Shown here: in pieces, positions 7,919-17,263 of the stretch | Layout: every line of letters begins with the position of its first letter | Numbering within the stretch: position 1 is the first letter of the stretch | From: a bacterium | GTDB taxonomy: Bacteria > Electryoneota > Electryoneia > Electryoneales > Electryoneaceae | Direction of reading: 5' to 3' | Assembly (NCBI GenBank): GCA_020444425.1 | Contig: JAHLLB010000008.1 | Span: forward strand, 58,842 to 122,841 | Length of the DNA: 64,000 nt | Position numbers and translations under genes: made by a program | The notes under the pieces: model-generated | Database searches by the model: none | The model's input: the letters and a program-made list of their open reading frames with translations, nothing else | What the model was told of the DNA's origin: nothing

Positions 7919-9100
7919 ATGGGTGTGCCCCTGTTGGATCTGAAGGCGCAGTACGCCTCCATCAAGCACGAAGTCGAACCGGCTGTCCACGAAGTTCTCG
8001 ACTCGCAATACTTCATCCTCGGCCCGAAAGTCGTCGAGCTGGAGAAGCAGGTCGCCGAGTATTCGCAGGCCAAGCACGCGATCGGCGTCAGCTCCGGTAC
8101 CGACGCGCTGCTGATCAGCCTGATGGCGGACGGCATCGGCGAGGGCGACGAAGTCATCACGACGCCGTTCTCGTTCTTCGCGACCGCCGGCTGCATCACG
8201 CGTACCGGCGCGAAGCCGGTGTTTGTCGACATCGATCCGGTCACGTTCAACATGGACCCGGGCAAAGTCGAATCGGCGATCAACGAACGCACCAAGGCGA
8301 TCATCCCGATCCACCTGTACGGCCAGATGGCGGACATGGATCCGATCATGGACATCGCCAAGCGTCACCAGCTGACGGTGATCGAGGATGGTGCCCAGGC
8401 GATCGGCGCGGAATACAAGGGCAAGCGCGCGGGCAGCGTCGGCCATTACGGCTGCTTCAGCTTCTTCCCGTCGAAAAACCTCGGCGGCGCAGGCGACGGC
8501 GGCATGGTGGTGACCAACGATGACGCGCTCGCGGAAAAGCTGCGCATCTTCCGTGTACACGGCGGCAAGCCGAAGTATTTCCATCGCGTGATCGGCGGCA
8601 ACTTCCGTCTCGATGCGATCCAGGCGGCGGTGCTGCTGGTCAAGCTGCAGCATCTCGACAGCTGGACCGAAAGCCGTCAGAAAAACGCTGACACGTACCG
8701 CAAGCTGTTCACCGAGGCCGGTGTGGTCGCGGAAAAGGGCGATTGCCTGAAGAACGGTTGCGCCAACTGGCCGGATTGCGAAATTGTCGGTTCGGACAAG
8801 GTGATCCTGCCGGACGATCTCGACAACCGCCGTCACATTTACAACCAGTTCGTCATCCGGCTCGACAAGCGGGATGAGCTGCGCGAAGTGCTGAAGGAAA
8901 AGGGCATCGGGCACGAGGTGTACTACCCGGTTCCGTTCCACATGCAGGATTGCTTCGCATACCTGAACTACAAGCAGGGCGACTTCCCGGCCAGCGAATG
9001 TGCCGCCGCGACCACCCTCGCGTTACCGATCTATCCTGAACTGACCCTCGAGCAGATGCAGGAAGTGGTGGACGCGATTGTGGAATTCGTGCGGAAGTAA
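7919..9100 (+). CDS. wbpE: UDP-3-keto-sugar aminotransferase, WbpE-like (DegT/DnrJ/EryC1)
   Basis: A 393-residue PLP-dependent sugar aminotransferase. The fold-type-I signatures are SSGTDALLI, TTPFSFFATAG, VFVDIDPVTFNMDP, HLYGQMADMD, IEDGAQAIGA (cofactor Asp) and FFPSKNLGGAGDGG, whose Lys should form the internal aldimine with PLP. MGVPLLDLKAQY at the start and the strong ribosome site TAGGGGGAA before ATG 7919 fix the start. Given the WbpA, WbpB-D and WbpI homologues around it, the likely reaction is transamination of UDP-3-keto-GlcNAcA at C3. Other 3-amino sugars are possible. Confidence 0.87.
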   Translation: MGVPLLDLKAQYASIKHEVEPAVHEVLDSQYFILGPKVVELEKQVAEYSQAKHAIGVSSGTDALLISLMADGIGEGDEVITTPFSFFATAGCITRTGAKPVFVDIDPVTFNMDPGKVESAINERTKAIIPIHLYGQMADMDPIMDIAKRHQLTVIEDGAQAIGAEYKGKRAGSVGHYGCFSFFPSKNLGGAGDGGMVVTNDDALAEKLRIFRVHGGKPKYFHRVIGGNFRLDAIQAAVLLVKLQHLDSWTESRQKNADTYRKLFTEAGVVAEKGDCLKNGCANWPDCEIVGSDKVILPDDLDNRRHIYNQFVIRLDKRDELREVLKEKGIGHEVYYPVPFHMQDCFAYLNYKQGDFPASECAAATTLALPIYPELTLEQMQEVVDAIVEFVRK

Positions 9101-9115
9101 GCCGGAGATCAGAGG

Positions 9116-10219
9116 TTGAACAGATTTTTCCGACGGACTCGAATTGTCTTCTGGTTCATCGTCATCGCGCCGGTGCTTGCCATCGGCGCGGTGCTCGCGT
9201 TGTACTTCAAGAACGACACCCGCCGCAAGGTGACGCCGATCCGGTTGGATTACCTCGGTACCGATAAACTCGGGCCGTACTATCTCAATCCGGCCACGAT
9301 CGAGGAGCTGTCCACCGAGCCGGTGTGGGCCGAAACCGACGGCCGACGCTGGCTGCACCCGGTACGCACCTGCCACGTGGCGAACAAACACTACCGCCAG
9401 TACCTCGACACCGGCAACGAAGTCTACCGCACCCATTTCCTCAAGCTGACCGAAACACTGATCGAGCACGCGGACGAAGACCGTAGCGCGTTGATCTGGC
9501 CCTACCCGATAAGCTATTACCCGGACCAGCAGGTGCCGTGGATCAGCTCGATGGCGCAGGGGCTGGTGATCGCGGTACTCGCGCGGGCGTACGAAACCAC
9601 CCGCGACGACCGCTACCTCGAGCTCGCTCGCAGGACGATGCTGACCTTTGAGCGGGATGTGCGGGACGGCGGCGTACGCTACGAAGCCGCGCGGGGTGTG
9701 TTCTACGAAGAATACGCGTTCGTTGAGGAAAACAAGCAGCACCACACGCTCAACGGGATGCTCGCGGCGTTGTTCGGCCTGTACGATCTGCACAAGGTCT
9801 GTGGCGACGAACACGCGAAAGAGCTGTTCGACCAGGGTGTAAAAGCGATCCGGGACAATTTGCCGGCGTTCGACCTGCATTTCCTCAGCAGCTACGACCT
9901 GCGGCACGAATACGGCGAACCGCCGCTGTTCCTCAGCCGCTACCACCAGATGCACGTCGGCCAGTTGACGATCCTCGCCGAAATGACCGGTGATCCGTAT
10001 TTTCAGGGCGTGGCAGATGTCTGGGACCGGAAGCTGTTCGACCCGATCAACCGGCTGCGGCTGACCGCTTGGTATGCGGGATACCTGTACCGCGACATCC
10101 GGAACCGGATTGACGAAAAGGGTGTCAAGGGCGTGGCGAAGAGACTGGCGGATCGTGCGTTGTCACGGGTGCGTGACCTGAGCAGAGCGCGTCCGCACGA
10201 TCATTTGCCGTGGACGTAG
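9116..10219 (+). CDS. D-glucuronyl C5-epimerase-family protein, membrane anchored
   Basis: A 367-residue protein with an N-terminal transmembrane anchor (residues about 9-32) followed by an (alpha/alpha)-barrel like the C-terminal catalytic region of heparan/heparosan glucuronyl C5-epimerase. Matching signatures are WISSMAQGLVIAVLARAY from residue 142, HTLNGMLAALFGLYDL from 210 and YHQMHVGQL from 276. Tyr and His residues in these positions form the active site in known GLCE enzymes. The family inverts C5 of a uronic acid within an already made polymer, e.g. GlcA to IdoA. Topology suggests action on the periplasmic side. The start is TTG 9116, only 15 nt after the aminotransferase stop; no ATG fits. 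Uronate specificity is inferred from the family and the neighbouring uronic-acid genes. Confidence 0.82.
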   Translation: MNRFFRRTRIVFWFIVIAPVLAIGAVLALYFKNDTRRKVTPIRLDYLGTDKLGPYYLNPATIEELSTEPVWAETDGRRWLHPVRTCHVANKHYRQYLDTGNEVYRTHFLKLTETLIEHADEDRSALIWPYPISYYPDQQVPWISSMAQGLVIAVLARAYETTRDDRYLELARRTMLTFERDVRDGGVRYEAARGVFYEEYAFVEENKQHHTLNGMLAALFGLYDLHKVCGDEHAKELFDQGVKAIRDNLPAFDLHFLSSYDLRHEYGEPPLFLSRYHQMHVGQLTILAEMTGDPYFQGVADVWDRKLFDPINRLRLTAWYAGYLYRDIRNRIDEKGVKGVAKRLADRALSRVRDLSRARPHDHLPWT

Positions 10220-10221
10220 AA

Positions 10222-10338
10222 CGGGCAATGGGCTATAGGCTGCGGACTGCGGGCTGTGGGCTATGGGCTATAGGCTATAGGCTATAGGCTATAGGCTGCG
10301 GACTGCGGGCTGCGGGCTACGGGCTACGGACCGCGGTA
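10222..10338 (+). repeat. Low-complexity GGCTATAGGCTGCGGACTGCG run
   Basis: More than 100 nt of iterated ggctata, ggctatg, ggactgc and gggctac words fill most of the gap between the epimerase and the next glycosyltransferase. No ORF or hairpin of note. Confidence 0.8.
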
Positions 10339-10401
10339 CAGTCATGACCGAGCTTGAGCGTAACCTGTCGATGTAACTCTTAACCTTGGAATACCAGCAC
10401 G

Positions 10402-11571
10402 ATGCAGCCTGTTTACCTCTCCAGCGTGTACCCCACTCCCAACCGTCCCTATCACGGCGTTTTCGTGCAGGATCTGATCAAACGGGTCCAGGCTCTGTGG
10501 GAGGAAGACGGGCAGGTGATTTTCCCCGCGCCGGTCAGCGATCTGCGCAACGGGTTCAAGCTGGCGGGCGAACGGGTGATCACCCTGCCCAACGGCAACA
10601 AGCTGTTCCAGCACTTTCCGCTCTACCTGTCGGTGTCGTCGAAATTCCTCTCGTCCCGAAACGCCGCGCATGTCACCGTCAATTTCTTTGCTCATGCGGT
10701 GGAACATGTCTACCGCCGTCACCTGCTCAACGCCGACGCGTTTTACGGCCATTTCCTGCTGCCGGGCGGGGTTACGTCGGTGCGAATGGGACGCATTTTC
10801 AACAAGCCGAGCTTCATTACGTTGGATGAATCATCCTACACCGGCGCGAAAAAAGCGTTTCTGCCGGACGAACTGCGGGAGATGGTGCGTGGCGTGAGCG
10901 GTGTACTTTCGGTGAGCATCCCGAACGCCGATTTCATGCACAACGAGCTGCATGTGCCGCGCGAAAATATCGTCGTGCTGCCGAACGCCGCCGATACGGA
11001 TGAGTTCAAACCCTACGACCGCGCGGAGATGCGTCGTAAGTACAAGCTGCCGGAAGACGAAGTGCTGGTCGCGTTTGTCGGGGCGTACATCGACCGCAAG
11101 GGGCCGGATCGAGTGATCGAGGCGCTGAAAGGGCTGGACAATGTCGGCGTGCTGCTGATCGGCGATGGCGCAATGCAGCTGGAAAGCGACCAGATCCGGT
11201 GGAAGGCACGCATCGACCATGACGAACTGCCGCAACTGTTGAGCGCGGCGGACATGTTCATGCTGCCGACACTGGCGGAAGGGTCGTGCAATGCCGTCAC
11301 CGAGGCGCTTGCGTGCGGCCTGCCGGTGATCAGTTCGGACCTGCCGTTTAATCATTTGATTGTGGATGATGATCGCGGGATTCTCGTGGATCCGACCGAC
11401 ATCAAGGCGCTCCATGACGCTGCGGCGGCATTGGCCAACGATACCCCGAAACGCGAACAGATGAGCCGCACCGCCCGCCGCTGGTCTGAGGAGAACAGCC
11501 TCGCCGCGCGCGCGGTGAAGATGAAGGCGTTCATGGAAGCGAAGGCGGAAGAGTTTTACGATCGGCGGTAG
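10402..11571 (+). CDS. Glycosyltransferase family 4
   Basis: A 389-residue GT-B retaining glycosyltransferase that moves a sugar from a nucleotide donor to the growing polysaccharide on the cytoplasmic face. The C-terminal donor domain is clear: VAFVGAYIDRKGPDRVIEAL, LLIGDGAMQ and the E-x7-E motif EGSCNAVTEALACGLP starting at Glu293. The N-terminal acceptor domain begins MQPVYLSSVYPTPNRPYHGVFVQD, typical of GT4. Donor and linkage cannot be read from sequence. Confidence 0.85.
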   Translation: MQPVYLSSVYPTPNRPYHGVFVQDLIKRVQALWEEDGQVIFPAPVSDLRNGFKLAGERVITLPNGNKLFQHFPLYLSVSSKFLSSRNAAHVTVNFFAHAVEHVYRRHLLNADAFYGHFLLPGGVTSVRMGRIFNKPSFITLDESSYTGAKKAFLPDELREMVRGVSGVLSVSIPNADFMHNELHVPRENIVVLPNAADTDEFKPYDRAEMRRKYKLPEDEVLVAFVGAYIDRKGPDRVIEALKGLDNVGVLLIGDGAMQLESDQIRWKARIDHDELPQLLSAADMFMLPTLAEGSCNAVTEALACGLPVISSDLPFNHLIVDDDRGILVDPTDIKALHDAAAALANDTPKREQMSRTARRWSEENSLAARAVKMKAFMEAKAEEFYDRR

Positions 11572-11630
11572 ACGGTGGCCGGTAGGCGGTAAGCGGTGGC
11601 CGGTAATCGGTAGGCGGTGGCCAGTAATCC
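11572..11630 (+). repeat. Low-complexity GGCGGTAAGCGGTGGCC run
   Basis: Directly after the stop codon, a ggtggccggtaggcggtaa-type word iterates for about 60 nt. Another word-variant of the post-gene low-complexity class. Confidence 0.7.
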
Positions 11631-11659
11631 GTTTCGGACATGTGGTTTGGGCGTAAAGG

Positions 11660-11772
11660 GTGTCATCCTGAACGCAGTGAAGGATCTCCCGATTCGCCGA
11701 TGGTGGATCGACGTGTAAACGTTGTCAATGCTGGAGATTCTTCACTTCTCTTCGTTCAGTTCAGAATGACAC
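11660..11772. repeat. MITE-like imperfect inverted repeat
   Basis: GTGTCATCCTGAACGCAGTG (from 11660) continues to GGATCTCC and is matched near 11733-11772 by GGAGATTC ... TTCAGAATGACAC, giving terminal arms about 30 nt long around a roughly 43-nt centre. Related sequence occurs at 19692-19829 and, in part, at 45761-45832. There is no coding capacity, so if mobile it would depend on another element. Confidence 0.65.
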
Positions 11773-11845
11773 CTTCGAGCCCATAGCCCATAGCCCGTCT
11801 TTTCCGTGGTTCAGCAAACGCAGTTGATCAACCCGAGCCAGACCC

Positions 11846-12970
11846 ATGCGGATTTGCCAGATCACCAGCGCCCACCCGTGGCAGGACGAACGCATTTTCA
11901 TGCGCTGCACGCGCGGCCTCGCGAAACGCGGACACCAGGTGGTGTACATCGCGCCGATCGAGAGCGCACGGCGGGAAGAGGGTGTCTCGATTCTGCCGGT
12001 GACGCCGAACCGCTCCAAATGGGAACGCATTGCGCTGACGACCTGGGAAGCCTTCCGCATTGCCCGCCAGTTGAACGCCGACATCTACCATTATCACGAT
12101 CCCGAGCTACACCCGTTGATGGATGTTCTCAAGCGCATGGGCAAGCGGGTGGTGTTCGACATGCACGAAAATTACGCCGGCGCGATGCGTAACCGGCTGA
12201 GCGGCTGGAAACGGGACCTTTTCCCCGACGGATTCGCGAAATACGAACAGTACCTGTTGCCGCGGCTGGACGGTGTCGTGTTTGTCTCGCAAAGCCAGGC
12301 AGACATGTTCGCGGGGCAGGTGAAACGGTCCTGTGTGATCCGCAACATCATCGATCTCAGCCGTCTCGACAACTGGACCCCGCCACCACGGCAGGAGCCG
12401 CCGGTGATCCTCAGCGCGGGCGGGAGTCTCGGCCCGGAACGGCAGGCGGACAAGCTGGTCGAGGCGCTGCCGTTGATCCATGAGGAGTTCCCGGACGCGC
12501 GTGTCCGGTTCCTTGGCAAATACGCGTACGGCTACGAGCAAAAAATCCCGGAGATGGCTGCGAAGCTGGGTGTGGCCGACCACGTGGACGTTGACGGCTG
12601 GGTGCCGTGGGTGGAGAGCTTCGACGAGATCGCGAAGGCATCGATCGGAACCGTCTTCTACCAGGACAACGAGAACAACCAGATCGGCCTGCCGAACCGT
12701 GTTTTCAGCTACATGTTCGCGAAGCTGCCGCTGCTGATGAGCGACTACACCGAGCTGCGGCGTGTCGCGGAAGAAACCGGCGCAGCGGAGATCATCAACA
12801 CCGAGGATCCGCGCAACATCGCCGAGGCGGTCAAGGCGTTGCTGCGTGACCGTGACCGGCTCGAAGCGATGGGACAAAAAGGCCGGGACGCCGTCTTCGA
12901 GAACTACAACTACGCAAAAGAGCTGGATTCGCTCGAGGCGATGTACGACGACATTCTCGCGCGGCGGTAA
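11846..12970 (+). CDS. Glycosyltransferase family 4, second copy
   Basis: A 374-residue GT-B glycosyltransferase beginning MRICQITSAHPWQDERIFMR, with YHYHDPELHPLMD and VVFDMHENYAGAM in the N-terminal half. In the donor-binding half are VILSAGGSLGPERQADKLV, VDGWVPWVESFDEIAKASI and GLPNRVFSYMFAKLPLLMSD, a GLPNK-type variant of the GT4 donor region without a textbook E-x7-E. It resembles GT4 enzymes of capsule and O-antigen loci. It lies between another GT4 and the flippase gene, so it probably extends the repeat unit. Confidence 0.82.
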   Translation: MRICQITSAHPWQDERIFMRCTRGLAKRGHQVVYIAPIESARREEGVSILPVTPNRSKWERIALTTWEAFRIARQLNADIYHYHDPELHPLMDVLKRMGKRVVFDMHENYAGAMRNRLSGWKRDLFPDGFAKYEQYLLPRLDGVVFVSQSQADMFAGQVKRSCVIRNIIDLSRLDNWTPPPRQEPPVILSAGGSLGPERQADKLVEALPLIHEEFPDARVRFLGKYAYGYEQKIPEMAAKLGVADHVDVDGWVPWVESFDEIAKASIGTVFYQDNENNQIGLPNRVFSYMFAKLPLLMSDYTELRRVAEETGAAEIINTEDPRNIAEAVKALLRDRDRLEAMGQKGRDAVFENYNYAKELDSLEAMYDDILARR

Positions 12971-13195
12971 CCGGGGCATGAACCCTGCCCGTCGCCCGCA
13001 ATCCGCAGCCTGCTGCCCGATGCACATTCCCCACATTCCTTCGTACCTTTCGCGGCAAGCATCCACCATCCGTGGGATACGACGCTGAACACCACCCCCG
13101 AACAACCGCCGGAGCTAAGCGAAGGTGCCCGGCTGAAGGACGAGATCGAGCAGGGCTCGCTGGCGAAGATCACCGCCATCTTTGCGGGCGGCAAA

Positions 13196-14440
13196 ATGAT
13201 CGGTCTGTTCCTGCAGATGGTTGCCGGGTTCCTTGTCGCACGCCTGGTCGCCCCATCAACGCTCGGTCTGTTCAACGGGTTCGCGCTGGCGAACAAGTAC
13301 GCGCTGATGACGCAGTTCGGCACGATTAATGGTCTCGCGCGGGAAATTCCGTACGCAATCGGGCAGGACGACTACCAGCGCGCCAAAGAGCAGACCGCCG
13401 CCGGTTTCGCGTGGATGACGCTGATGACCGGCATCGTGTTCGTCATCCTCGCCGGACTCGGCGTGCACCAGCTGTTCCTCGGCCCGACTGAAAATGCGGT
13501 GGGGTGGTTCACGTTCGCGTTCATCGTGTCCTTCACGCTGCTGTTCCACATGTACGAGGTCACGTACCGCACGCACTCCAACTTCGGCAAGCTGGCGAAG
13601 ATCGAGATTGTGCGCGCGGTGCTGTCGGTGTTGACCCTGGTCGCGGTGTACTTCCTCGATTATTACGGCCTCTGTATCCGTGGCTGGCTGCTGGGTTTTG
13701 TTTCGCTGGCGCTGGTGTACATCTGGCGGCCAATGAAGAGTGTGCGCCCGTCCTGGAGCTGGGCCAACCTGAAAAGCCTGTGGAAGGTGGGATTGCCGAT
13801 TTACGCCGTCGCGCAGCTCGAGGTGCTGTGGCAGGCGGTGAACGGCACTCTCGTCCTGAAGATCCTCGGCACGCACGGCATGGGCTTGTTCGCGCTGGCG
13901 TTGACCATCGGCAACGTGATGCAGATCATTCCCAACGCGTTCAGCAAGGTTACCTTGCCTCGCGCGGCGATGATGTTCGGCAAGGACGGACAATTCCGTG
14001 GCGTGGTCAAAACGCTCATCAAACCGACGCTGGTCCTGTTTGCGATGATGGCCCCGGCGGTGGCGATCGGGATTCCAGTCGTGGACTGGTTCACGCGCGC
14101 GTTTCTGCCAAATTACGTGGAAGGCATCGCCGCAGCGCAGTGGTCGCTGGTGATGGCCGGGTTGTGGTCGCTGCGGGTGATCAACGTGGCGTTGACCGTG
14201 GTCCGGCGGCAGGACATCCTGTTCATCAACACGCTGGCCGGAATTCTCGTGTACGGCGGTGTGCTGTGGTGGCTGAACACGCCGGAGCCGTACCTTGCTT
14301 CCTTTCCACAAGCGATGGTCGCGGGCCGGGTCACCTACCTGCTGATGGGGTATGGGTCGGCCATGATCCTGCTGAACAAGGAAGGTGTGTCGCCGAAGAA
14401 AGACGCCGAACCTTTGGACCGGAACGACGATGAAGGTTGA
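13196..14440 (+). CDS. Polysaccharide flippase, Wzx-like (MATE/MOP superfamily)
   Basis: A multi-pass membrane protein (414 residues from ATG 13196) with about a dozen hydrophobic segments, e.g. MIGLFLQMVAGFLVARLV, GIVFVILAGLGVHQLFL and AVLSVLTLVAVYFLDYYG. This pattern fits Wzx-type exporters that flip undecaprenyl-linked repeat units. The frame is open upstream and encodes LKDEIEQGSLAKITAIFAGG just before M1, which looks like genuine protein (the usual amphipathic start of this family). No in-frame ATG, GTG or TTG covers it, so a CTG start at 13133 or 13085 is possible. The last 11 nt overlap the next gene. Confidence 0.8.
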   Translation: MIGLFLQMVAGFLVARLVAPSTLGLFNGFALANKYALMTQFGTINGLAREIPYAIGQDDYQRAKEQTAAGFAWMTLMTGIVFVILAGLGVHQLFLGPTENAVGWFTFAFIVSFTLLFHMYEVTYRTHSNFGKLAKIEIVRAVLSVLTLVAVYFLDYYGLCIRGWLLGFVSLALVYIWRPMKSVRPSWSWANLKSLWKVGLPIYAVAQLEVLWQAVNGTLVLKILGTHGMGLFALALTIGNVMQIIPNAFSKVTLPRAAMMFGKDGQFRGVVKTLIKPTLVLFAMMAPAVAIGIPVVDWFTRAFLPNYVEGIAAAQWSLVMAGLWSLRVINVALTVVRRQDILFINTLAGILVYGGVLWWLNTPEPYLASFPQAMVAGRVTYLLMGYGSAMILLNKEGVSPKKDAEPLDRNDDEG

Positions 14441-15314
14441 GTTTCTCCACATCGGATTGCACAAGACGGCCTCCACCTGGCTGCAGCAGAAGGTGTTCGA
14501 CCAGCATCCGGAGCTGTTTGTCTTCCACCATGGGACACGGCACCGGGACAGCCATCACGTGATGATGCAGATCTATCGCACCGCGACCGGCATGTTCGAC
14601 GCGGAGCAATGGTGGCGAGCTTTCGAGCGGGAAACCGACGATCTGGATCTCAGCGGCCGCAAGGTCGGCGTTTCGTACGAGATCCTCGCCGGCGACATGA
14701 TTCACGCCCGCGACACGATGACCCTCGCCCGGCGTTGCAGAAAACTGTTCGGCGAGGTCAAAGTGATCCTCGTGCTGCGGCATCCGGTGGATTACGTTGG
14801 CTCGATGTACCAGCAGTATGTGCAACAGGGTGGTGCGTTGACGTTGCGGATGTTGTTGCAGGACGTCAACCTGCCCGGGCAGGAGATTACGCACAAGCTC
14901 AACTACCAGGATCTGATCCGGATGCAGCGTGAGGTGTACGGCGCGGAGAATGTGCTGGTGCTGCCCTTCGAGCTGATGCGGGATGACCGGCTGGAGTTTC
15001 TGCGCCGGATCTGGGATCATATCGGAGTGCAGGAACCAGACGGCCTGGACGTGTTCCAGCAGGTGCGCGAATCGCTGACCCTGCCATCGCTATGCTTAAC
15101 CCGACTGCTCAATGCGCTCGGTGTACCGAAACAGGCGAGCCGGGGACGAATCCGCCGATATGTCGAGCCCGCAATGCGGAAGTTGACAAAGCGGAAATTC
15201 CGTACCTCGCGTGCGCAACTGATCCGGTTTCAACCGAAACTCGAGACCGTCCTGCAGGCCGATAATTACCGGATCTGGACGGATGAGCTCGAGAGGTACA
15301 ATTACACATTCTAA
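14430..15314 (+). CDS. Sulfotransferase family protein 1
   Basis: A 294-residue P-loop sulfotransferase. The 5'-phosphosulfate loop GLHKTASTW begins at residue 9, and the 3'-phosphate-binding element is VILVLRHPVDYVGSMYQQY. The family transfers sulfate from PAPS to a hydroxyl or amine of a sugar or other acceptor. Start ATG 14430 lies inside the end of the flippase frame, indicating translational coupling. Two further sulfotransferase genes (18619 and 22379) lie nearby, so the polymer is probably sulfated. No PAPS-synthesis gene is in the window. Confidence 0.83.
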   Translation: MKVEFLHIGLHKTASTWLQQKVFDQHPELFVFHHGTRHRDSHHVMMQIYRTATGMFDAEQWWRAFERETDDLDLSGRKVGVSYEILAGDMIHARDTMTLARRCRKLFGEVKVILVLRHPVDYVGSMYQQYVQQGGALTLRMLLQDVNLPGQEITHKLNYQDLIRMQREVYGAENVLVLPFELMRDDRLEFLRRIWDHIGVQEPDGLDVFQQVRESLTLPSLCLTRLLNALGVPKQASRGRIRRYVEPAMRKLTKRKFRTSRAQLIRFQPKLETVLQADNYRIWTDELERYNYTF

Positions 15315-15460
15315 CTGCGTTTCGAGAGTGTCTCCTTGCTTCAACTGACGGAGTCCGGCGCGTGGGCGGGTTTCATACCGTCCCGTCCGTTGCTATCATT
15401 GTCCCGTTGTGATCCGCGCGGAAAACGGTTCCACCAAGCCTTGACCGAATTGGGTGCCTG

Positions 15461-17236
15461 ATGGGAGCTTTCTACCTCTATACGAAGAAAGCGCCGGTTC
15501 TGATTGAACGGGTCAGGCAGCTGTTTGCGGCGACCGGTTTCGGGGAGGCAGAGCACTTCGAGCTGGGTCCGGAAGCGCGGTTGATGCTGTACCGCAAACA
15601 GGTGGACGGCGACAAAAACCACGTGCAGGACAAGCAGGGCGGCGTGTACACCGTCGGCACGCTGATCTATCGCGGCCTGACCTGGCGCGAATCGCTGCAA
15701 CGCCTGCTGTCAGATTTGCACAACGATGAGTTTGACGCCACCGAATTGCGCGGTGCGTACTGCTTCATCTACCATCGCGGCAAAGAGGTCCGGCTCCACA
15801 CCGACCCGATGGGGCTGTATCACGTCTTTTTCGATGAGTCCCGAAACGCCGTCAGCTCGTCCCAGCTTGCAATCCTCGCGGGTGCGCCGAAACGGTTGAG
15901 CCTGAACCGGATGGCGCTGTTGGAAAAGATTGCCACCGGCCGTATCCTCGGCCCGGAAACCCTGGCCGGCGAAGTCTTTGTCTACACCCCGGCGATTCAT
16001 CTCGACCTCGAAGGCCGCTGGTACAAGTTCAAAAACCTGCGCAGTGCCTATCCCCCGCCCGGCGCGATGGAAGGCTGCGGCGGCAACGAAGAAGAATGCG
16101 CCGACTTTCAGCTCGAACACCTGCGCACCTATTTCCGTGAGATCCGCCCGTTCGTGGAAAAGACCGGGCTCGAAATCAGCCTGCTCGGCGAGCTGGTGAA
16201 CCGGATGGTGTTCATGCTCACGCGTGAACTTGACGGCATCACTCCGGCCATCCACAGCTACTGGTCGTCCGGGGATGAACAGGAACGGGTGCAGATTGCG
16301 AAGCAGATCGCGTCCACACGCGGGCTCGATGTTCGCGCGATCAAGCTGAAGCAACTCAACGAACTCGACTCCGAAACGACCTTGGCGACGCTGAAGGATG
16401 TCGTGCTGTTCAACGACGGCGTGAGCAATGAAACGCTCGACTGTTTCAGCCGGATTCACACCCGCGAGTTCAACGAATATCTGCTCGGGAAAAACCGGCT
16501 GCGGATTGAAGGGTTGAACGGCGAGATTTACCGCAACTACTACCAGATCAACACACAGACCACGGACTTCGTCTACTGGATGTACTACCGGCTGTTCTAT
16601 GACGGGATGACGCTGGCATTCAACGAAGCCTCGCTGTTGGCCGAACTGACCGACAGGATGGTGGCGAAGACCGCGCGGCTCTTGCGTCGAACCCTGCCAC
16701 GACGGGCGGAACGCGGGGTGTACCGGCGTCACCTGGGCGAGGTGCGGTCGCCGATCTACTCCGGCCCGCTGATCAACGCGCGCCTGAAGCTGGGCCATTT
16801 CCTCGCGCCGTTCGCGGAATATGACACCACGCTGATGGCGTACCGCGCGACGTCGTACATTCGTTCGTACGGCGGCTTTGAGGCGTTGATGCGGGAACGG
16901 TTGGATCCAGAAGTGGCGAACCTGAAGTCGTTGCAGGGCTATGTACCGGTCCATGAACCGACCTCCAGCCGCATGCGGCGGCTTGTCGGGTCGATGACCC
17001 CGTTACGGATGATGCTTGCCCAGAAGGAAGCGCCGGTACGGCGTGAAAAGGTTTCGTGGAATCACTTCAACCAGGTCGTGGGCAAACACGAACACCTGCG
17101 CTGGTTGATCGACAGGCTGCGCGATCTGTACCCGTCGATGAACTTCGACATGGGCCTGTGGAATCCGGCGATGCTGTCGAACGCCATCTTCAGCATGGCG
17201 GTGCTGGACGAGTTCTCCGACTCCTTCAGCTTCTGA
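15461..17236 (+). CDS. Asparagine-synthase-related protein with degenerate active sites
   Basis: A 591-residue protein with the two-part architecture of AsnB-type amidotransferases: an N-terminal glutaminase-like domain (ELRGAYCFIYHRGKEVRLHTDPMGLYHVFF) and a C-terminal ATP-pyrophosphatase-like domain. There is no Cys2 nucleophile, since the protein starts MGAFYLYTKK. At the SGGxDS position near residue 237 the sequence reads EISLLGELVNRMVFML, so the PPi loop is not conserved. Such proteins recur in surface-polysaccharide loci, where their role is unclear. It lies between a sulfotransferase and the ligase gene. Catalytic amide transfer is doubtful; an ATP-independent or regulatory role is possible. 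Confidence 0.6.
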   Translation: MGAFYLYTKKAPVLIERVRQLFAATGFGEAEHFELGPEARLMLYRKQVDGDKNHVQDKQGGVYTVGTLIYRGLTWRESLQRLLSDLHNDEFDATELRGAYCFIYHRGKEVRLHTDPMGLYHVFFDESRNAVSSSQLAILAGAPKRLSLNRMALLEKIATGRILGPETLAGEVFVYTPAIHLDLEGRWYKFKNLRSAYPPPGAMEGCGGNEEECADFQLEHLRTYFREIRPFVEKTGLEISLLGELVNRMVFMLTRELDGITPAIHSYWSSGDEQERVQIAKQIASTRGLDVRAIKLKQLNELDSETTLATLKDVVLFNDGVSNETLDCFSRIHTREFNEYLLGKNRLRIEGLNGEIYRNYYQINTQTTDFVYWMYYRLFYDGMTLAFNEASLLAELTDRMVAKTARLLRRTLPRRAERGVYRRHLGEVRSPIYSGPLINARLKLGHFLAPFAEYDTTLMAYRATSYIRSYGGFEALMRERLDPEVANLKSLQGYVPVHEPTSSRMRRLVGSMTPLRMMLAQKEAPVRREKVSWNHFNQVVGKHEHLRWLIDRLRDLYPSMNFDMGLWNPAMLSNAIFSMAVLDEFSDSFSF

Positions 17237-17263
17237 TCCTGTCCCAGCTGCGAACGCGAGATC

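Noticed and set aside
6536..8941. 801-aa minus-strand ORF
   Set aside because: It lies opposite the well-supported WbpI-like and WbpE-like genes and is rich in His/Arg/Val, the usual antisense shadow of high-GC genes.
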